Notes under the pieces: generated by a model
Database searches by the model: none
What the model was told of the DNA's origin: nothing
The model's input: the letters and a program-made list of their open reading frames with translations, nothing else
Made by a program: the position numbers and the translations under genes
Assembly: GCA_963691705.1 (NCBI GenBank)
Contig: OY829538.1
Location: 34,182,836-34,246,835 of the forward strand
Source: Viola odorata
Taxonomy: Eukaryota; Streptophyta; Magnoliopsida; Malpighiales; Violaceae
Reading direction: 5' to 3'
Length of the DNA stretch: 64,000 nucleotides
Shown: in pieces, positions 19,617 through 32,189 of the stretch
Numbering within the stretch: position 1 is the stretch's first letter
Layout of the letters: each line of letters begins with the position of its first letter

Positions 19617-22600
19617 TCATTCAACTTCTTTGATGATTCTGTTTTTACGCAATGGTTGGGTTTTAATGCTTCCTGGAGCACTGTGAGTTTTCCTTCTTTC
19701 TTCTTTCCTTTTTTCAGATTCGGTTATTGTGCGTCTCTCAGAAGTAGCCTTGTATATAGCTTTCGGCAAGTGCCTATGCCTGAAAGGATAGCAACGTTAC
19801 TAAATAACCTAAAAAAACTAGCTTCACCTAATACAAAGAGCCATAATACAAGTTGCCTCAGTTCGTGAATAGATGTTGGCTCTTACCTCTTAATTCGATG
19901 CACCTCACGCATGTGTTGGTAAAGTTTCTTGAGAGCTTCATAATATTCAAGCTTTTTCCTTTCCCTCGGAAGCAACTACATCATAGTAGATAGATTAGGG
20001 TTTAGCTATAGAGAACGATAAACTAGATCAGCTGACGGGAAAACACATCATAAAAAGTCCAAGATGTCAAAATTTGTGCTTCGTGGCAAGTACCAATACA
20101 CTTCCAAAAAAACAAAGAGAAATGTATGACCAAACTGAAGGTTAACTAATTGCTTCAGTTAGCATGACCACGCACAAAGTCCAACATAGTGTCCTCAATG
20201 CTAAAAGACTAGTGAGAGCATAATAAATTAACAGCAATAATTTAACTGAAGTGAGGGGATGAAGAGCTTACAATTCCCAATTGTTCTGATGCATTAGCCT
20301 TCCATACCCTAACATTCGTATCATCACTTCCTGATATAACATAGCTTGCATCACAGCTGAACTTGACACAAAATACCCTGCATTGACAAAATTTTCAGTT
20401 AGGAAACAGACTTATCAAATAAAATAGGAAATTAGGCATTTCTGCTTAGACACCTAAAAGGACTAGCTTAGCAAACTAGAACCTCATTTTTGCGTTACAG
20501 CTCCACATACAAGTTCAGTATGACCAGAAAGGTGTGCGGCACAGATAGATAGACCACATGACCAATAAAGCTAATGCCATAGGCATTGATGAAAGCCACA
20601 AGAAATCAAACCTTTGCATTCTCTTTGTATGATAGATCTCCCGGCTGTGACCACCATCATACTTGAAGATTCTCACCTGCAGAGGGAAAAGATTAACAAA
20701 AGACCAAAAGATACCCTCACGAATCTAGTGCAATAAAATTAATAGGTGGAACTTACAGTTCTATCGTAAGACCCCGTTACAAACTCCCGACCAGTTGGAG
20801 AGAAATCAATATCCATCCTATGAAATTGTAATTGTTTACAAAGTCAAATCCTAATATAATTAGTCAAAAATGATGGAACAACTAGAAGCTGTCAGAGACA
20901 ACTTAAACAACAAATATCAGTCATCTTACACTGCAGAAACATGATCTTTGTGGACACACTTTGCTTCATCCAGTTTTCTGGCATCATAGCTATAGCAGTT
21001 GCAATCTTCATTTGCCTGCAGCATTACAAAATAAAAACTAGTACACTGGTATCTGAAGAATGAACTCGCTTGTATTCAGTAGATACTATCTATCAGATTA
21101 TTAGCATGTTCCTAAGTTTTCCACTGAAAATCATCCCATCCACCTGTCATTCTTTTCAAGAATAAGATCTTGAACAAGGGGATCCTCCATTAAATTGCAA
21201 TATCAAGCACCCGCAACTCAGGCAGCAATTCTAAAGAACTGTCAATGAACAAACAAATAACAGCAAATTTACAAAATACACCATTTTAGTTTAGACCTTT
21301 TCTTGGTTTGATCATTGATGTCTAGCCCTGACAGTGAACAAGTCTCTTTTTGTTTTTCAACTTAGCAATTGTCAAATTTTAGAGATAAAACAAGATGGTG
21401 AAACAACTTTGGTTTATATATGAAGCTAACTCTCAACAATTTCATCAGACAGTTTCTAGGACACTTTAAAAGTTGTTACTTTCTCTATCCATTTTTCTAA
21501 TAAGTATATCGTTGGATTTGCTTACAGCTGTGAAGTTCAATGGCTCCATTGGATTCCAACAAATAGAATTGGTTTTAGTCTGTAGGAACAAATAAAAGTC
21601 ATTAGCACAAAAAGATAAAATACTCAAAATTCTTCAAGAGATTGGGGAAAAAACACAAAAAGAACTACATCAACAAAGGGTTAATTTCAGCTAAAAGAAA
21701 AAAGAAAAACAGAGTAGAAAATGCATCATAGTTGTCAAAATGAGTCATTCTTTATTTGAAGTATCCTCTGCCCCTGGCTAAACCCAACCCCCATCTCCAC
21801 CCCTCACTCCAGACCCCACCAAAACCCCAGCTTGGACCGACCACATTATGTTGCGTTTAAGTTCATAAGGTATTAACTTGAAGATATAGTTTTTGGTTTA
21901 TGAACCAATTCTATGCCATACCGGGACCTCTATTAATCATCGCATTCAGTCTACCGTATCGTTTTCATGACCATCTAAAACATAGTGTAACTAAAGAAAG
22001 GAAAGCAATGAAAATCTTTTAGCAACCCAAGACCAACAAAAAAAAAGAAGCCAATGATATCTTGGTTGAAATAACAAATTTAAAGAGGACATCTTTATAT
22101 TTTATAAGTTGTAGAAGTTACCCTCATGATAAGCTTCCTTATTGGAGTTGACATGCGCAAGTCATACAATGCTATGCTGCGATCACTGGAAAGGAAAAAA
22201 CGAAAACGGCATTACAAAAAGTACATGAACTTTTAGACGTGTTTGTGCATGCAAGCATATGACTGCATATGTTGCGCAAATAGTTATAAGGAACAAACTG
22301 ACTGATAACTCTAATCCAAGGTGACACATTAACATCAGCAAATTTAGAACAGCCTCCTATATGCTCTACACGCGTGGAAGGACATGAAACCATTTAACCA
22401 TGGTTATTATGTTGGGTATATGGAGTCTAATATATTACATCGCTAACATAGTGAATGGAGATCGGCCCTTTCACTATAAATAGACTCTCTTTTAATTGTA
22501 AAACTAACGAATATTAAGATTAATAATATTTGTGCGGTTTGTGGAGTGCGGCTAGACCGATACCACGTTAATCCCTTGTCTTGTTTATTGTCGTTTATCT

Positions 22601-25600
22601 TTCTCAATCTAAGTTATCTTTTGGTCTCCTACTCAAGTAATTCCTAACAACTGGTAGCGGAGCAAGGTTAGCAAGTAGGAGCGATGATAGACGATGGGAA
22701 GATAAAGATCGACAAGTTTGATGGGACAGACTTTGGATTTTGGAAGATGCAAGTTGAGGATTTGCTGTATCAGAAGCTGCACGAACCGTTAGAGAAAAAG
22801 CTAGAGGCGATAAAACAGCAAGATTGAGACTCATTGGATAGGCAGGCTCTGGGTGTGATACGGTTGACACTGGCGAAGAACATTGCTTACAACATCGTTG
22901 GTGAGAAGACTACACACGGACTGATTAAGGCATTATCAAATCTGTACGAAAAGCCCTCTGCAGCTAATAAGGTATATTTGATTCGTTTACTAGTCAATAC
23001 GAGGATGAAAGAAGGTTCTGTTGCTGATCATGTGAACGAATTTAATTTTATACTGTCTAGATTAGTTTCCGTTGGGATTACATTCGATGATGAAGTACAT
23101 GCCTTGTTCTTGTTGTCCTCGTTACCTGACAGCTGGTCAGGGTTTGTCACAGCAGTTAGCAGTTCGTTTGAGACTACTAAGCTAACGTTCACAGGAATTC
23201 GCGACTCAATTCTTGGAGAAGATATTCGTAGGAGGAATTCTGGGGAATCATCGGGCTCTTTGTTGAGTATGGATGGTAGAGGCAGACAAGTTGGGAAGGG
23301 GCAGAATCAAGGGCGTAACAGATCGAAGTCCAGGAAGAGAGGGCGTCCAAGAATCGCAAGGATATTGTGTTGGAACTGTGAAAAGACTGGTCACTTCAAG
23401 AATCAGTGTACTGCTCCTGCAGTTCCTAAACCAAAGAAGAATGATGATAACTCAGTTAACACAGTGGAAGAAGTTAGTGATGATGCGCTGATTTGTTGTG
23501 TTGAGTGTTCTATTGAATCTTGGGTCATGGATTCTGGTGCATCATTCCATGCCACTCCAAGCAAGGATTCAATGTTAAATTTCAGATCTGGAAATTTTGG
23601 AAAAGTTCGTCTTGCTGATGACGAGACTTTGGACATTATAGGTATGGGAGGCATCAAAGTTAGAACCTCTTTTGGAACAATCTGGTTGTTAAAAGATGTT
23701 AGATACGTTCCTGGACTCAAGAGGATACTGCTCTCTGTGGGTCAGTTGGATGAGGAAGGGTATCGTGTTATCTTTGGAAACAAACAATGGAAGGTTGTGA
23801 AGGAGAATTTGGTTGTTACTCGTGGTGATAAGGGTGGAACTCTTTACACTATGGAACAATCAGAAGGGTATGAAGTTGCTAGTTTTTAAAGGCAATATTC
23901 CGGAACTGAAGAATATGGAAGTTGAATTCTGTGAACCGTGTGTTTGGGAAGCAGAAACGAGTTACTTTTGCAAAATCAGGGAATGCACCCAAGTCTGGAA
24001 AGTTAGAGCTAGCTCATACAGATGTGTACGGACGAACTACAGTTACCTCCTTGGGAGGATCAACGCTACTATGTCACTTTCATTGATGATGCCACTAGAA
24101 AAGTATGGGTTTATATTCTGAAAAATAAATCTGACATGTTTGAAACCTTTAAGAAGTGTAAGGCAGAAGTTGAAAATCAGACAGTGTTGAAGATTAAGAG
24201 CCTGAAATCAGATAATGGGGGTGAATACAGCAGTGATGAGTTCAAAGCCTATTGTGTAGAACACGGAATCAGAATGATAAAGACTATTCCTAAGACACCG
24301 CAGTAGAATGGAGTTGCAGAGCGAATGAATAGGACTTTGAATGAGTCAAGAGTATGAGGGTATATGCAGGATTGCCAAAGATGTTTTGGGCAGATGCAGT
24401 TAGTACAACGGCATATCTCATTAACAGAGGGCCCTCGGTCCCTTTGGGGTTCAAGATTCCAGAGGAAGAGTGGCAAGAAAAAGAGAGTTTTTGGTTGTGT
24501 TTCTTATGTGCGAGTTAAAGATTCTGATAGGGATAAACTTGATCCTAAAGCAAAGAATGTTACTTTTATTGGCTACGGTTCAGATGAGATGGGGTACCGT
24601 TTCTGGGATGCGTTGAACAGGAAAGTCATTAGAAGTAGAGGTCACCTTCAATGAGAATGCAGTGTACAAGGATAAGCTTGCGGTAGATTCTAAAACTACA
24701 AAGAAATAAGAAATTAAAGAGCAAATTGTGTTGGAAGACATTACAGAGGATGTTCTTGCAGGGGACAGTGGGAGTTTGGCAAACAAAGATGCTGAGGAGG
24801 CAGTCCTAGTTGACCCAAATGTTGCAGTAAGAAGATCAAATAGAGTTTCGCGACCGCCACAGAGATACTCTCCTTTAGCTTATTACTTGCTTTTGACTGA
24901 GGATAGTGAGCCTGAGAGTTATTCAGAGGCAATGCAGATAGATGAGTCAGTTCAGTGGGAGCTAGCTTGAGAAGAATGAGACTTGGTTGTTGACTAAATT
25001 ACTAGCAGGAAAGAGGGCTTTGCAGAATAAATGGGTGTTCAAGATTAAAGAACTTAATGGCAGCAAGAGATACAAGGGAAGGTTAATGGTGAAAGGTTTT
25101 CAGCAGGAAAAGGGCATTGACTACAATGAGAATTTTTTTCCGGTTGTCAAGATGACTACTATCAGACTTGTTTTGGGTATCGTGGCTGCAGAGGAATTAC
25201 ATCTAGAGCAACTAGATGTGAAGACCGCGTTCTTACATGGTGATCTTAAGGAGGACATCTACATGATACAACCAGAGGGGTTTTCAGTAGCTGGGAAAGA
25301 GGACATGGTTTGCAAGCTGAAAAAGAGCTTGTATGGTTTGAAGCAAGTACCAAGATAGTGGTACTTGAAGTTTGACAGCTTTATGATGAGGAGTGGGTAC
25401 ACGAGGAGTATTATGGATCATTGTTGCTATGTTAAGCAATTTATTCATCTTATATTATATTGTTGTTGTATATTGATGACATGTTAATCGCAGGATCTGA
25501 CATGAGGGAAATCAACAAATTGAAGAGACAAATGTCTCTAGATTTTGAGATGAAGGATTTGGGTCCCTCCCAGCAGATACTTGGTATGAGCATCATTAGA

Positions 25601-28600
25601 GATAAAAGTGAAGGTACTCTGAAATTGTCGCAAGAGAAGTACATTGGGAAGGTGTTAAATAAGTTTAACCTCCAAGATGCGAAGATCAGAAGTACGCCTT
25701 TGGGAGCCCACTTCAATCTCACAGAAGCAGTCACCTCAAACGGATGAAGACAAGGAAGAAATGGCTAATGTTCCGTATGCATCTGCAGTTGGTAGTTTGA
25801 TGTATGCTATGGTGTGCACGAGACCAGACATTGCTCATGCAGTGGGAGTTGTTAGCAGATTCATGTCTAATCCTAGGAGAGCATTGGGAGGCGGTTAAGT
25901 GGCTGCTACGCTACTTGAAAGGTACCTCTAAGGTTGCATTATGGTTCCGCAGGAAAGATGTAATCTTGGAAGGATTCACTGATGCAGATTTGGGTGGTTG
26001 TGAGGATACAAGAAAGAGTACTACGGGATATACTTTCACTATGGGTGGCACAGCAGTTGGTTGGATGTCTCGACTTCAAAAGAGTGTTGCTCTTTCAACC
26101 ACAGAAGCAGAGTACATGGCTATTTCAAAAACCAGCAAGGAAATGATTCGGTTGAAGAATTTTCTTGAGGAGTTGAGCAAGAAACAGGAAGACAACGCTA
26201 TGTACAGCGACAGTCAGAATGTCATTCATCTTGCGAAGAATCCTGTGTTTCATGCTAGGACAAAACATATCCAGTTGAGATATCACTTTATTAGGGAGTT
26301 GATTGGTTATGGTACTTTGTCCTTGAAGAAAATCTTTGGTTCAAGGAATCCAGCAGATATGCTGACCAAGGTGGTTACGAAAGAGAAGTTGAAGTTTTTC
26401 ATAGCTTCAACTGGCCTTCAGAACTGATTGTTGAAGAAAGCTCAACACATATAGAGTTGCTTAATGTTGTTGGGTTTTACTAGAGTTACATTAGTGAGAG
26501 TAGACCTATGATCAGTCTCCAAGTAGGAGATTGTTGGGTATGTGGAGTCTGATATACCACATCGCTAACATAGGGAATGGAGGTCGGCCTTTTCCCTATA
26601 AATAACTCTCTTGTAATTGTAAAACTAACAAATATTAAGATTAATAATATTTGTGCGGTTTGTGGAGTGCGGCTAGACCGATACCACGTTAATCCCTTGT
26701 CTTGTTTATTGTCGTTTATCTTTCTCAATCTAGGTTATCTTTCGGTCTCCTACTCAGGTAATTCCTAACATATTACACTTTTACATACTTATGGTCAAAC
26801 AGTGAAGCTAGTCACCAATCTTGAGATAAATCTAAGATGACTTTTCAAACTGCACAAGGAAAAATGAGCCAAGTTCAGCATACTCTTCCCAAAACTTTAT
26901 TGAGTGAGGTCCTATATAAGACTTCCAACCAAGTGCAAATATAGTCTTTTAATGTGATCCCAGTGCCTAAAGTGAGATATGACAAGAAGCATCAGCACAT
27001 GGGTTATCAAAATTTGGCACTAGTAGTTCACTTACTAAAGCACGTGTTAAGTGTTCCACAGTATAAAAATGCATACCAGGTATAGAACGAGAACGTGATT
27101 TATATCATACAACCACTTTATAAATCACATGGCGATTGACCATAGAAGCTATCTATTAATACATACCTCGCTGATGTTGCTAAGATATTCGGGTCTCCAG
27201 GATTAAATCGAATGGATATAACTGACTCTGTTCCCCATGCAAAAGTATTCACTGGCTGAGACCTAATTACCATAGGCACGTTGTAAATATTCCCACATAA
27301 TTTTACACACTTGAATGGAAGAAAGAAACAAGATAACATCAATACCTATTTTGATTCCAGATATCTACTTGAGCACCAGCTGTGGCAAAGATATCACCAT
27401 CCCATTGGTGATCGACTGCCCTGTGAATAGAAAAGAAGGGTACAGAAGGAACAACATTTATTCACAATCAAAACAGATGGTCACTAATCCGCAATAAGAA
27501 GTTATGTACTCCCTCCGTCCTCCAAAAAATGACTCTCAATTCACTTTCACAATGATAAAAGTAATGGTTGATTACTGTTTTTGATGCGTTTCTAGTCAAT
27601 TGCTCTCAATCATTTTATTAACTACGCCCAATCAACAGCAATTTTGATTCCCCAATACATTGGAAATGATGAAAACGACATTTTTTCAAAGAGAGAAAAT
27701 TGGTCGGGACATTATTTATTTGAGGACGGAGGAAGTACATTTACAATATATTTTCAGGAAAGGATATGGCATCAACAGTTCCTTACCAAAATGCATTCTG
27801 TCCAGTGTAAACTGCCCTAGGCTGAAAAAGTTAAGTGCAATTTATTCAGGATGGTAAAATGAGAATAGAAGAACGGTAGAACCGAGTTTGCATGTATAGA
27901 TCATGAAAACATTACCTCGACTGACTTATTAGAGGAGCTATCCGATTCCATAATAGTAGCTACAGGAACATTCCATAGCCTGACACTAAACAAACAAGGT
28001 CCAAATTTTGTAAAATATATCTTATTGTGAGTGTTAAATTCAACCTTAATACTGGATGTTTCATCCAAAATACCAGAAGGAATTAATCTTTCAAACATAA
28101 AAACAACGCAAACAATAACTTACGTGCAGTCAGTTCCACAAGAGACCATAGTACTTCCATCTGTGGATACTGTCAAACCTCTTACAGCACCTTGATGGCC
28201 AGGAAACTGACAAATGGTTCGCCTGTTAATTCAGCAACCTAGAAGTTAGTCGTGTGCACAAAATCCAACATAATAAATCATTAACAGTTCCAACTGAAAA
28301 TGCCCCACAGAATTACCTAGATGCTATATCCCAAAGACGAATATCTGAAACCCCATGACAAATAAGTATGGCACAGACTATTCAAAATTAACAAGAAAAG
28401 TACATGACTTCAACATTAAAAACAATAAAATACCTCCATCCATGGAACCGGAAAATATCCCTTTCAAGTAACTCGGGTTTTTTGCCATGCACGAAATCCC
28501 ATCTACATGCCCATCCATTGCCCCAACAAACGGCCTGGCATATATCTAGATAAAAATATAAAATGACCCAGTGAACGAAATTACTCACAAAGGTTATCAA

Positions 28601-28906
28601 AGTAACCACAAATTCCACATCCTTACCTTCTCCAATTTAGCAGCGTTAAGTGCCCGTTTGTACTCCACCGCTTTCGCTTGAGGACGAAGGCCCGGGTCAT
28701 AGTTGTGAAACACTCTCTGATTAAGATTTAGAGCAAAACTAATAGGTTCGTGAGCGTGAAATTTTTTTTAAAAAAAAAAAAACGAGCTGAAGTTTTTTTA
28801 GCTCAATCAAGGAATTTAGGAGTAAGAAAAAAAGTGGAACCTGGAGATCGTTGCTTCTTTCTCGAGTGAATTCATCGGTCGAACGTGAAATTACTTTCAC
28901 CTTCAT
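19617..28906 (-). CDS. DCAF13: DDB1- and CUL4-associated factor 13 (Sof1-like WD40 protein)
   Basis: DCAF13/Sof1 is a WD40-repeat protein of the small-subunit processome, needed for 18S rRNA maturation in the nucleolus; it is also described as a CUL4-DDB1 substrate receptor. Seventeen exons join in frame (5'-3'): 28906-28841, 28716-28627, 28545-28434, 28344-28317, 28222-28124, 27985-27916, 27821-27787, 27420-27346, 27262-27167, 22185-22122, 21579-21526, 21015-20930, 20817-20757, 20676-20612, 20377-20272, 19975-19887, 19779-19617. They give 452 residues, the usual plant length. WD repeats are visible as SGSMDGDIRLWDIAS, SCGTDCTVRLWNV, GAQVDIWN, DRSIALYDLRM, TGSYDRTVRIFKYD and SGSDDTNVRVWKA. 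The basic C-terminal Sof1 domain (HRHLPKAIYKAT...IIKEVE) is complete. Intron 9 is nearly 5 kb because of a copia insertion; intron 7 carries a MITE. All introns are GT-AG. Confidence 0.95.
22410..22649 (+). repeat. Copia 5' LTR and primer binding site
   Basis: The LTR has a TATA box, actataaata, at about 22473-22482. Just inside, tggtagcggagc (22652-22663) resembles the usual copia primer binding site for initiator tRNA-Met, with some substitutions. Confidence 0.9.
22684..26427 (+). pseudogene. Copia gag-pol polyprotein, interrupted
   Basis: Gag starts at ATG 22684; the frame is broken by TGA 22825-22827 and otherwise open to 23889. It contains the copia capsid region, the zinc knuckle CWNCEKTGHFKNQC (about 23369-23410) and the protease active site MDSGASFH (about 23527-23550). 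Integrase follows in other frames: FIDDATRKVWVY and LKSDNGGEYSS (24022-24306), then NGVAERMNRTLNE after a stop. Reverse transcriptase begins in 24987-25358 (KTAFLHGDLKEDIYM), has YIDDML at about 25472-25490, and continues in the frames 25460-25747 and 25677-25898. RNase H (ALSTTEAEYMAIS, ADMLTK) ends at 26427. The order gag-PR-INT-RT-RH is that of Ty1/copia. Stops and frameshifts in nearly every domain mean it cannot encode a working polyprotein. A region between INT and RT is shortened. Confidence 0.9.
26532..26770 (+). repeat. Copia 3' LTR and polypurine tract
   Basis: The LTR is nearly the same as the 5' LTR and keeps the TATA box ccctataaata. The purine-rich caagtaggagat directly before it (about 26520-26531) is the likely polypurine tract. 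Confidence 0.9.
27509..27735. mobile_element. Stowaway-type MITE in DCAF13 intron 7
   Basis: A 227-bp element starts ctccctccgtcctcca and ends ttgaggacggaggaag, flanked by TA on each side. It is non-coding. It lies between exons 7 (27821-27787) and 8 (27420-27346) and leaves the splice sites intact. Confidence 0.9.
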
Positions 28907-30566
28907 CGTTATATGTTGATGGTTAGCTATAATTTGTTTTTTGGTTTACAGTAACGAATGTTGAGGAAGATAGAAGCGGTGATTAAACCCTGGAAGAGCG
29001 TTTTGTGTGCCTAAAACCCTACAAGATTGGAAGAAGAGAGACGGACAATGAGAAATATATAACTGGGCCAAACCCAAATTTTATTTTGAAGAGCCTGGCT
29101 GTTAACATTTTATTTTTTTGGCCCAAAAAGAAATTAACCACTGTAATTTAATTTGTCATCTTTTGGGAACTTATTTTTCAAAAAACATTAAAAAAAAATT
29201 TTAAAAATTAAAAAATGAAAGATCACAGCAAGTTTTATTACTCTTCTTGTTAAGACAGTAATTTTAAATTATGTTTATAAGGATCATATAGGTTAAGATA
29301 GTAATTTTCTCGTTTCCTCACAATGAAGAAACTGTTTAGGTAGTTGAAATCTAAATAACTTGCTAAATTTTGCATTCCTTTAGAGAAAAGAAAAGAGGCT
29401 TAAAACAATTTTCATACCGAGTGGAGTGAAACGGAGTGGTGTGGAATGGAAAAGAAAGGTATGCAAGGAATAGTACAAAAACAGAATCACACCCGCTGAT
29501 TCGGTGTGGTGATTTGGTTTTTTAAGCTGTAACTATATTTTAATTCTATTGACACGTTGGCAAAAATTATTTAAATTTGGTTGAACCATTAACCTATCGA
29601 CTTGAAATCTCATATCGTTTTAAAAAAAAACTTTTTATGTACTAATAAGTAGTTAGTGTAAGTGATTTGATATTTTCAGTTATCGACTTGAAATCTCATA
29701 TCGTTTTAAGAAAAAACTTTTTATGTACTAATAAGTAGTTAGTGTAAGTGATTTGATATTTTCAGTTTGACTATTGTGTACTAATAGGTAGTTAGTGCAA
29801 GTGATTTGATAGTCTCACTTTTGACTATTATGTATGTATGAGAATACTTGCACTTTTTAATGACCTTTTAACGAGGCAAACCAATCCAAATAGGATCAGT
29901 CCTATCCAATGTGCTTCTCGATCAACCCCGTTATTAATCCATGTACTAGTGACAAATATACTTTTTTGGCTTTATATTAATCAAAACAATTCTGTTAATA
30001 GTTGTTGTACATGCATACTATATTGTTCAACCATTCCTTAGAGGTTTGAACTCATACTTTCCTTTCTTATTACTCTTTATCCCATCCATTATCTTAAAGT
30101 AGCCTTAAAACGGCCAGAAGTCTGCACACTTCTCTGATCATGTAACATGCACATGTTTAAAATTCAAGGGAAAGGAGAATGGAAACCGAGTTCCCATGAT
30201 AGTATAACCAGATATTAAGCAGTCTTCTCTATTTTTGAATTGTACACCACGGTCGTGAGAAATCTCTACCGTACAACTTCCAGTTCGATTTATGGAGCAG
30301 AGGTGATGGCTTTAACCAGTAAAATATCTAGACAAAGAAGGACCTACCTAGAAACAAACTAAGATGAACCACAGCTGAAGGAAAAAAAGGATGAGAACAA
30401 GTTCGTCTTTGGTAGATCCAGTTCTACATCATCCATCTCCCACTAAAATGCAAAAATGCATACCACGATGCGAGGCAGCATTAACATCACATGTGGCTCC
30501 TGGTAAATCAATCAAGCAAAGACGTCGGGAGAGAAGGTTATCAGCAGGCTGCAACCACTGCATCAA
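28907..30566. other. Intergenic region: DCAF13 promoter to RPN1 3' end
   Basis: The part next to DCAF13 (28907 to about 29060) should hold its leader and promoter; no clear TATA box is seen. The middle is AT-rich and contains an 86-bp tandem repeat. The right part up to 30566 is the RPN1 3' untranslated region and downstream DNA. No ORF is credible. Confidence 0.5.
29595..29830. repeat. 86-bp tandem repeat
   Basis: The block starting tatcgacttgaaatctcat occurs at 29595 and 29681, with a third partial copy of its right half (actaataggtagttagtgcaagtgatttg) from about 29776. It is non-coding. Confidence 0.9.
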
Positions 30567-32149
30567 CTATTTTTCCTCTTTGTAGTCTAGGTTCTCCTTC
30601 AGGATAACAAAACCTTCAAGAATTGGTGACAGAGGAATATACCTGGCATATGAAAAGACTGTTAGGTATAACCCCATTAACAGTTGAAACAAACAGCAAG
30701 ATTAAAGGGAAAGTATCTCACTTCTCAGTTGCTAGCTCAGCTCTATCACCAGCAGCTAAAAGAACCGGGGTTGAGTGGGTTTGGAAACCGGTAATAGTCT
30801 TGGGTCGACCTGCCTGTCCAACAACATCAACAGCTTGTCCAACCCGAACAGGCACAGATAAGGGTTTGAGATTTTCATCCACAGTCATCAACATTCTTGG
30901 CTGTTCCAACACAATATAAGCAGTTAAGTAGAGCACAGTATAGCAGCAACGATAAGGTAGTTCATTCAGGAGAGTAGAAGGCGAAAACAAAAAAGAGAAA
31001 AGGCAGTCTCCAAACTGAATCGTACCTGCATTGCCAACACAAGGAAGTATAGAACGTAATGATATTTTCCCAAGATGATGGCTTTCATATCAAGGCATGC
31101 ATGCAGCATAGTTACTAGACCAGCAAGTGCCATCCTGTGAGAGGTTTGAAAAAGTGAAATGAATACCAACAAGGTCATACCAGAACCACAGGAAATTGAT
31201 GGTGTTCTCTTTTAAAGTTACTTACGGTGATAGTATAAAGCGTTCAGAATGATAGGGGTTAAGAGTCAATAAGCCCTTCCCCAAGTGCACAAGACCTTGA
31301 GCAATTCGCACCTGCACAGATCAAACAAAAGAAACCAACAGTTCAGTAATTAAGATAAAAATCATTAAAAGATAATCTGAAAGAAACAAGAAACAGAAGC
31401 ATTACACAAAATAGAAGGCTAGCATCCTTGTAATAATAGCTTGAAAGATTGCGAAGCATGCCAGCTATCCGAGCATTGTTTGTTCCAGCACCTATAAGAC
31501 CTAAGGAAATAACTGCCGCCTGCAACAATAAAACAGAAGCATTAATAAAAACATTCTTGCCGTAGACAAGAAAACCAATGGATCTAAAGCACCTCTATCT
31601 TACCATTGCAACTTCTGAATCTGTATCATGGCTTAGCCTGCTCAATGTGTCCATAACATTAACCTGGTACACAAATGGATAAATAGAACAAAATGATCAT
31701 CAGTGATTATTGAGAGAACTAATGGTAAGTAATTATTTGATTTTTTGACTCTTTTCTTACTTCTCCCCAGATCATAAGAGTTTCAGATGTGTGATAATTT
31801 CCAAGAAAAAAATAAGCTATTGGTTTGCTTATCCCGTACTTATTACTCTCTTTAGTCAATAGGCATGCCTAAACTATCTTCAGTGGACTTACCTTTGGAT
31901 TTGAGATGCAGAGGAGGCCCAAAGCCAAAGGAACTGCCCGACGGATATTCTCCTCCCCATACTGCAAAAGATGCTCCAATGAACGAATGGCCATTTCAAC
32001 GCCAAGTTCCTCAGCCATTGCAACCATGGCAATTCCAAGAACAGCTGGTCCCTGGTGTGTTTCACCTTTCTCAAGATGTTGAGCACAATGGCCAAGAAGG
32101 TTCTGAACCTGCAGGGGAAAATCATTTAACTATAAGTTTGACCCTTAAT

Positions 32150-32189
<40 letters not shown>

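Larger units (their letters stand above)
22410..26770 (+). mobile_element. Complete Ty1/copia retrotransposon in DCAF13 intron 9
   Basis: LTRs lie at 22410-22649 and 26532-26770 (both TGTTGGG...CCTAACA) and the target duplication tatta occurs at 22405-22409 and 26771-26775. The LTRs differ at roughly 14 positions by eye, so the insertion is not very recent. The element sits antisense to DCAF13, 224 bp from exon 10, and leaves all splice sites intact. Confidence 0.95.
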
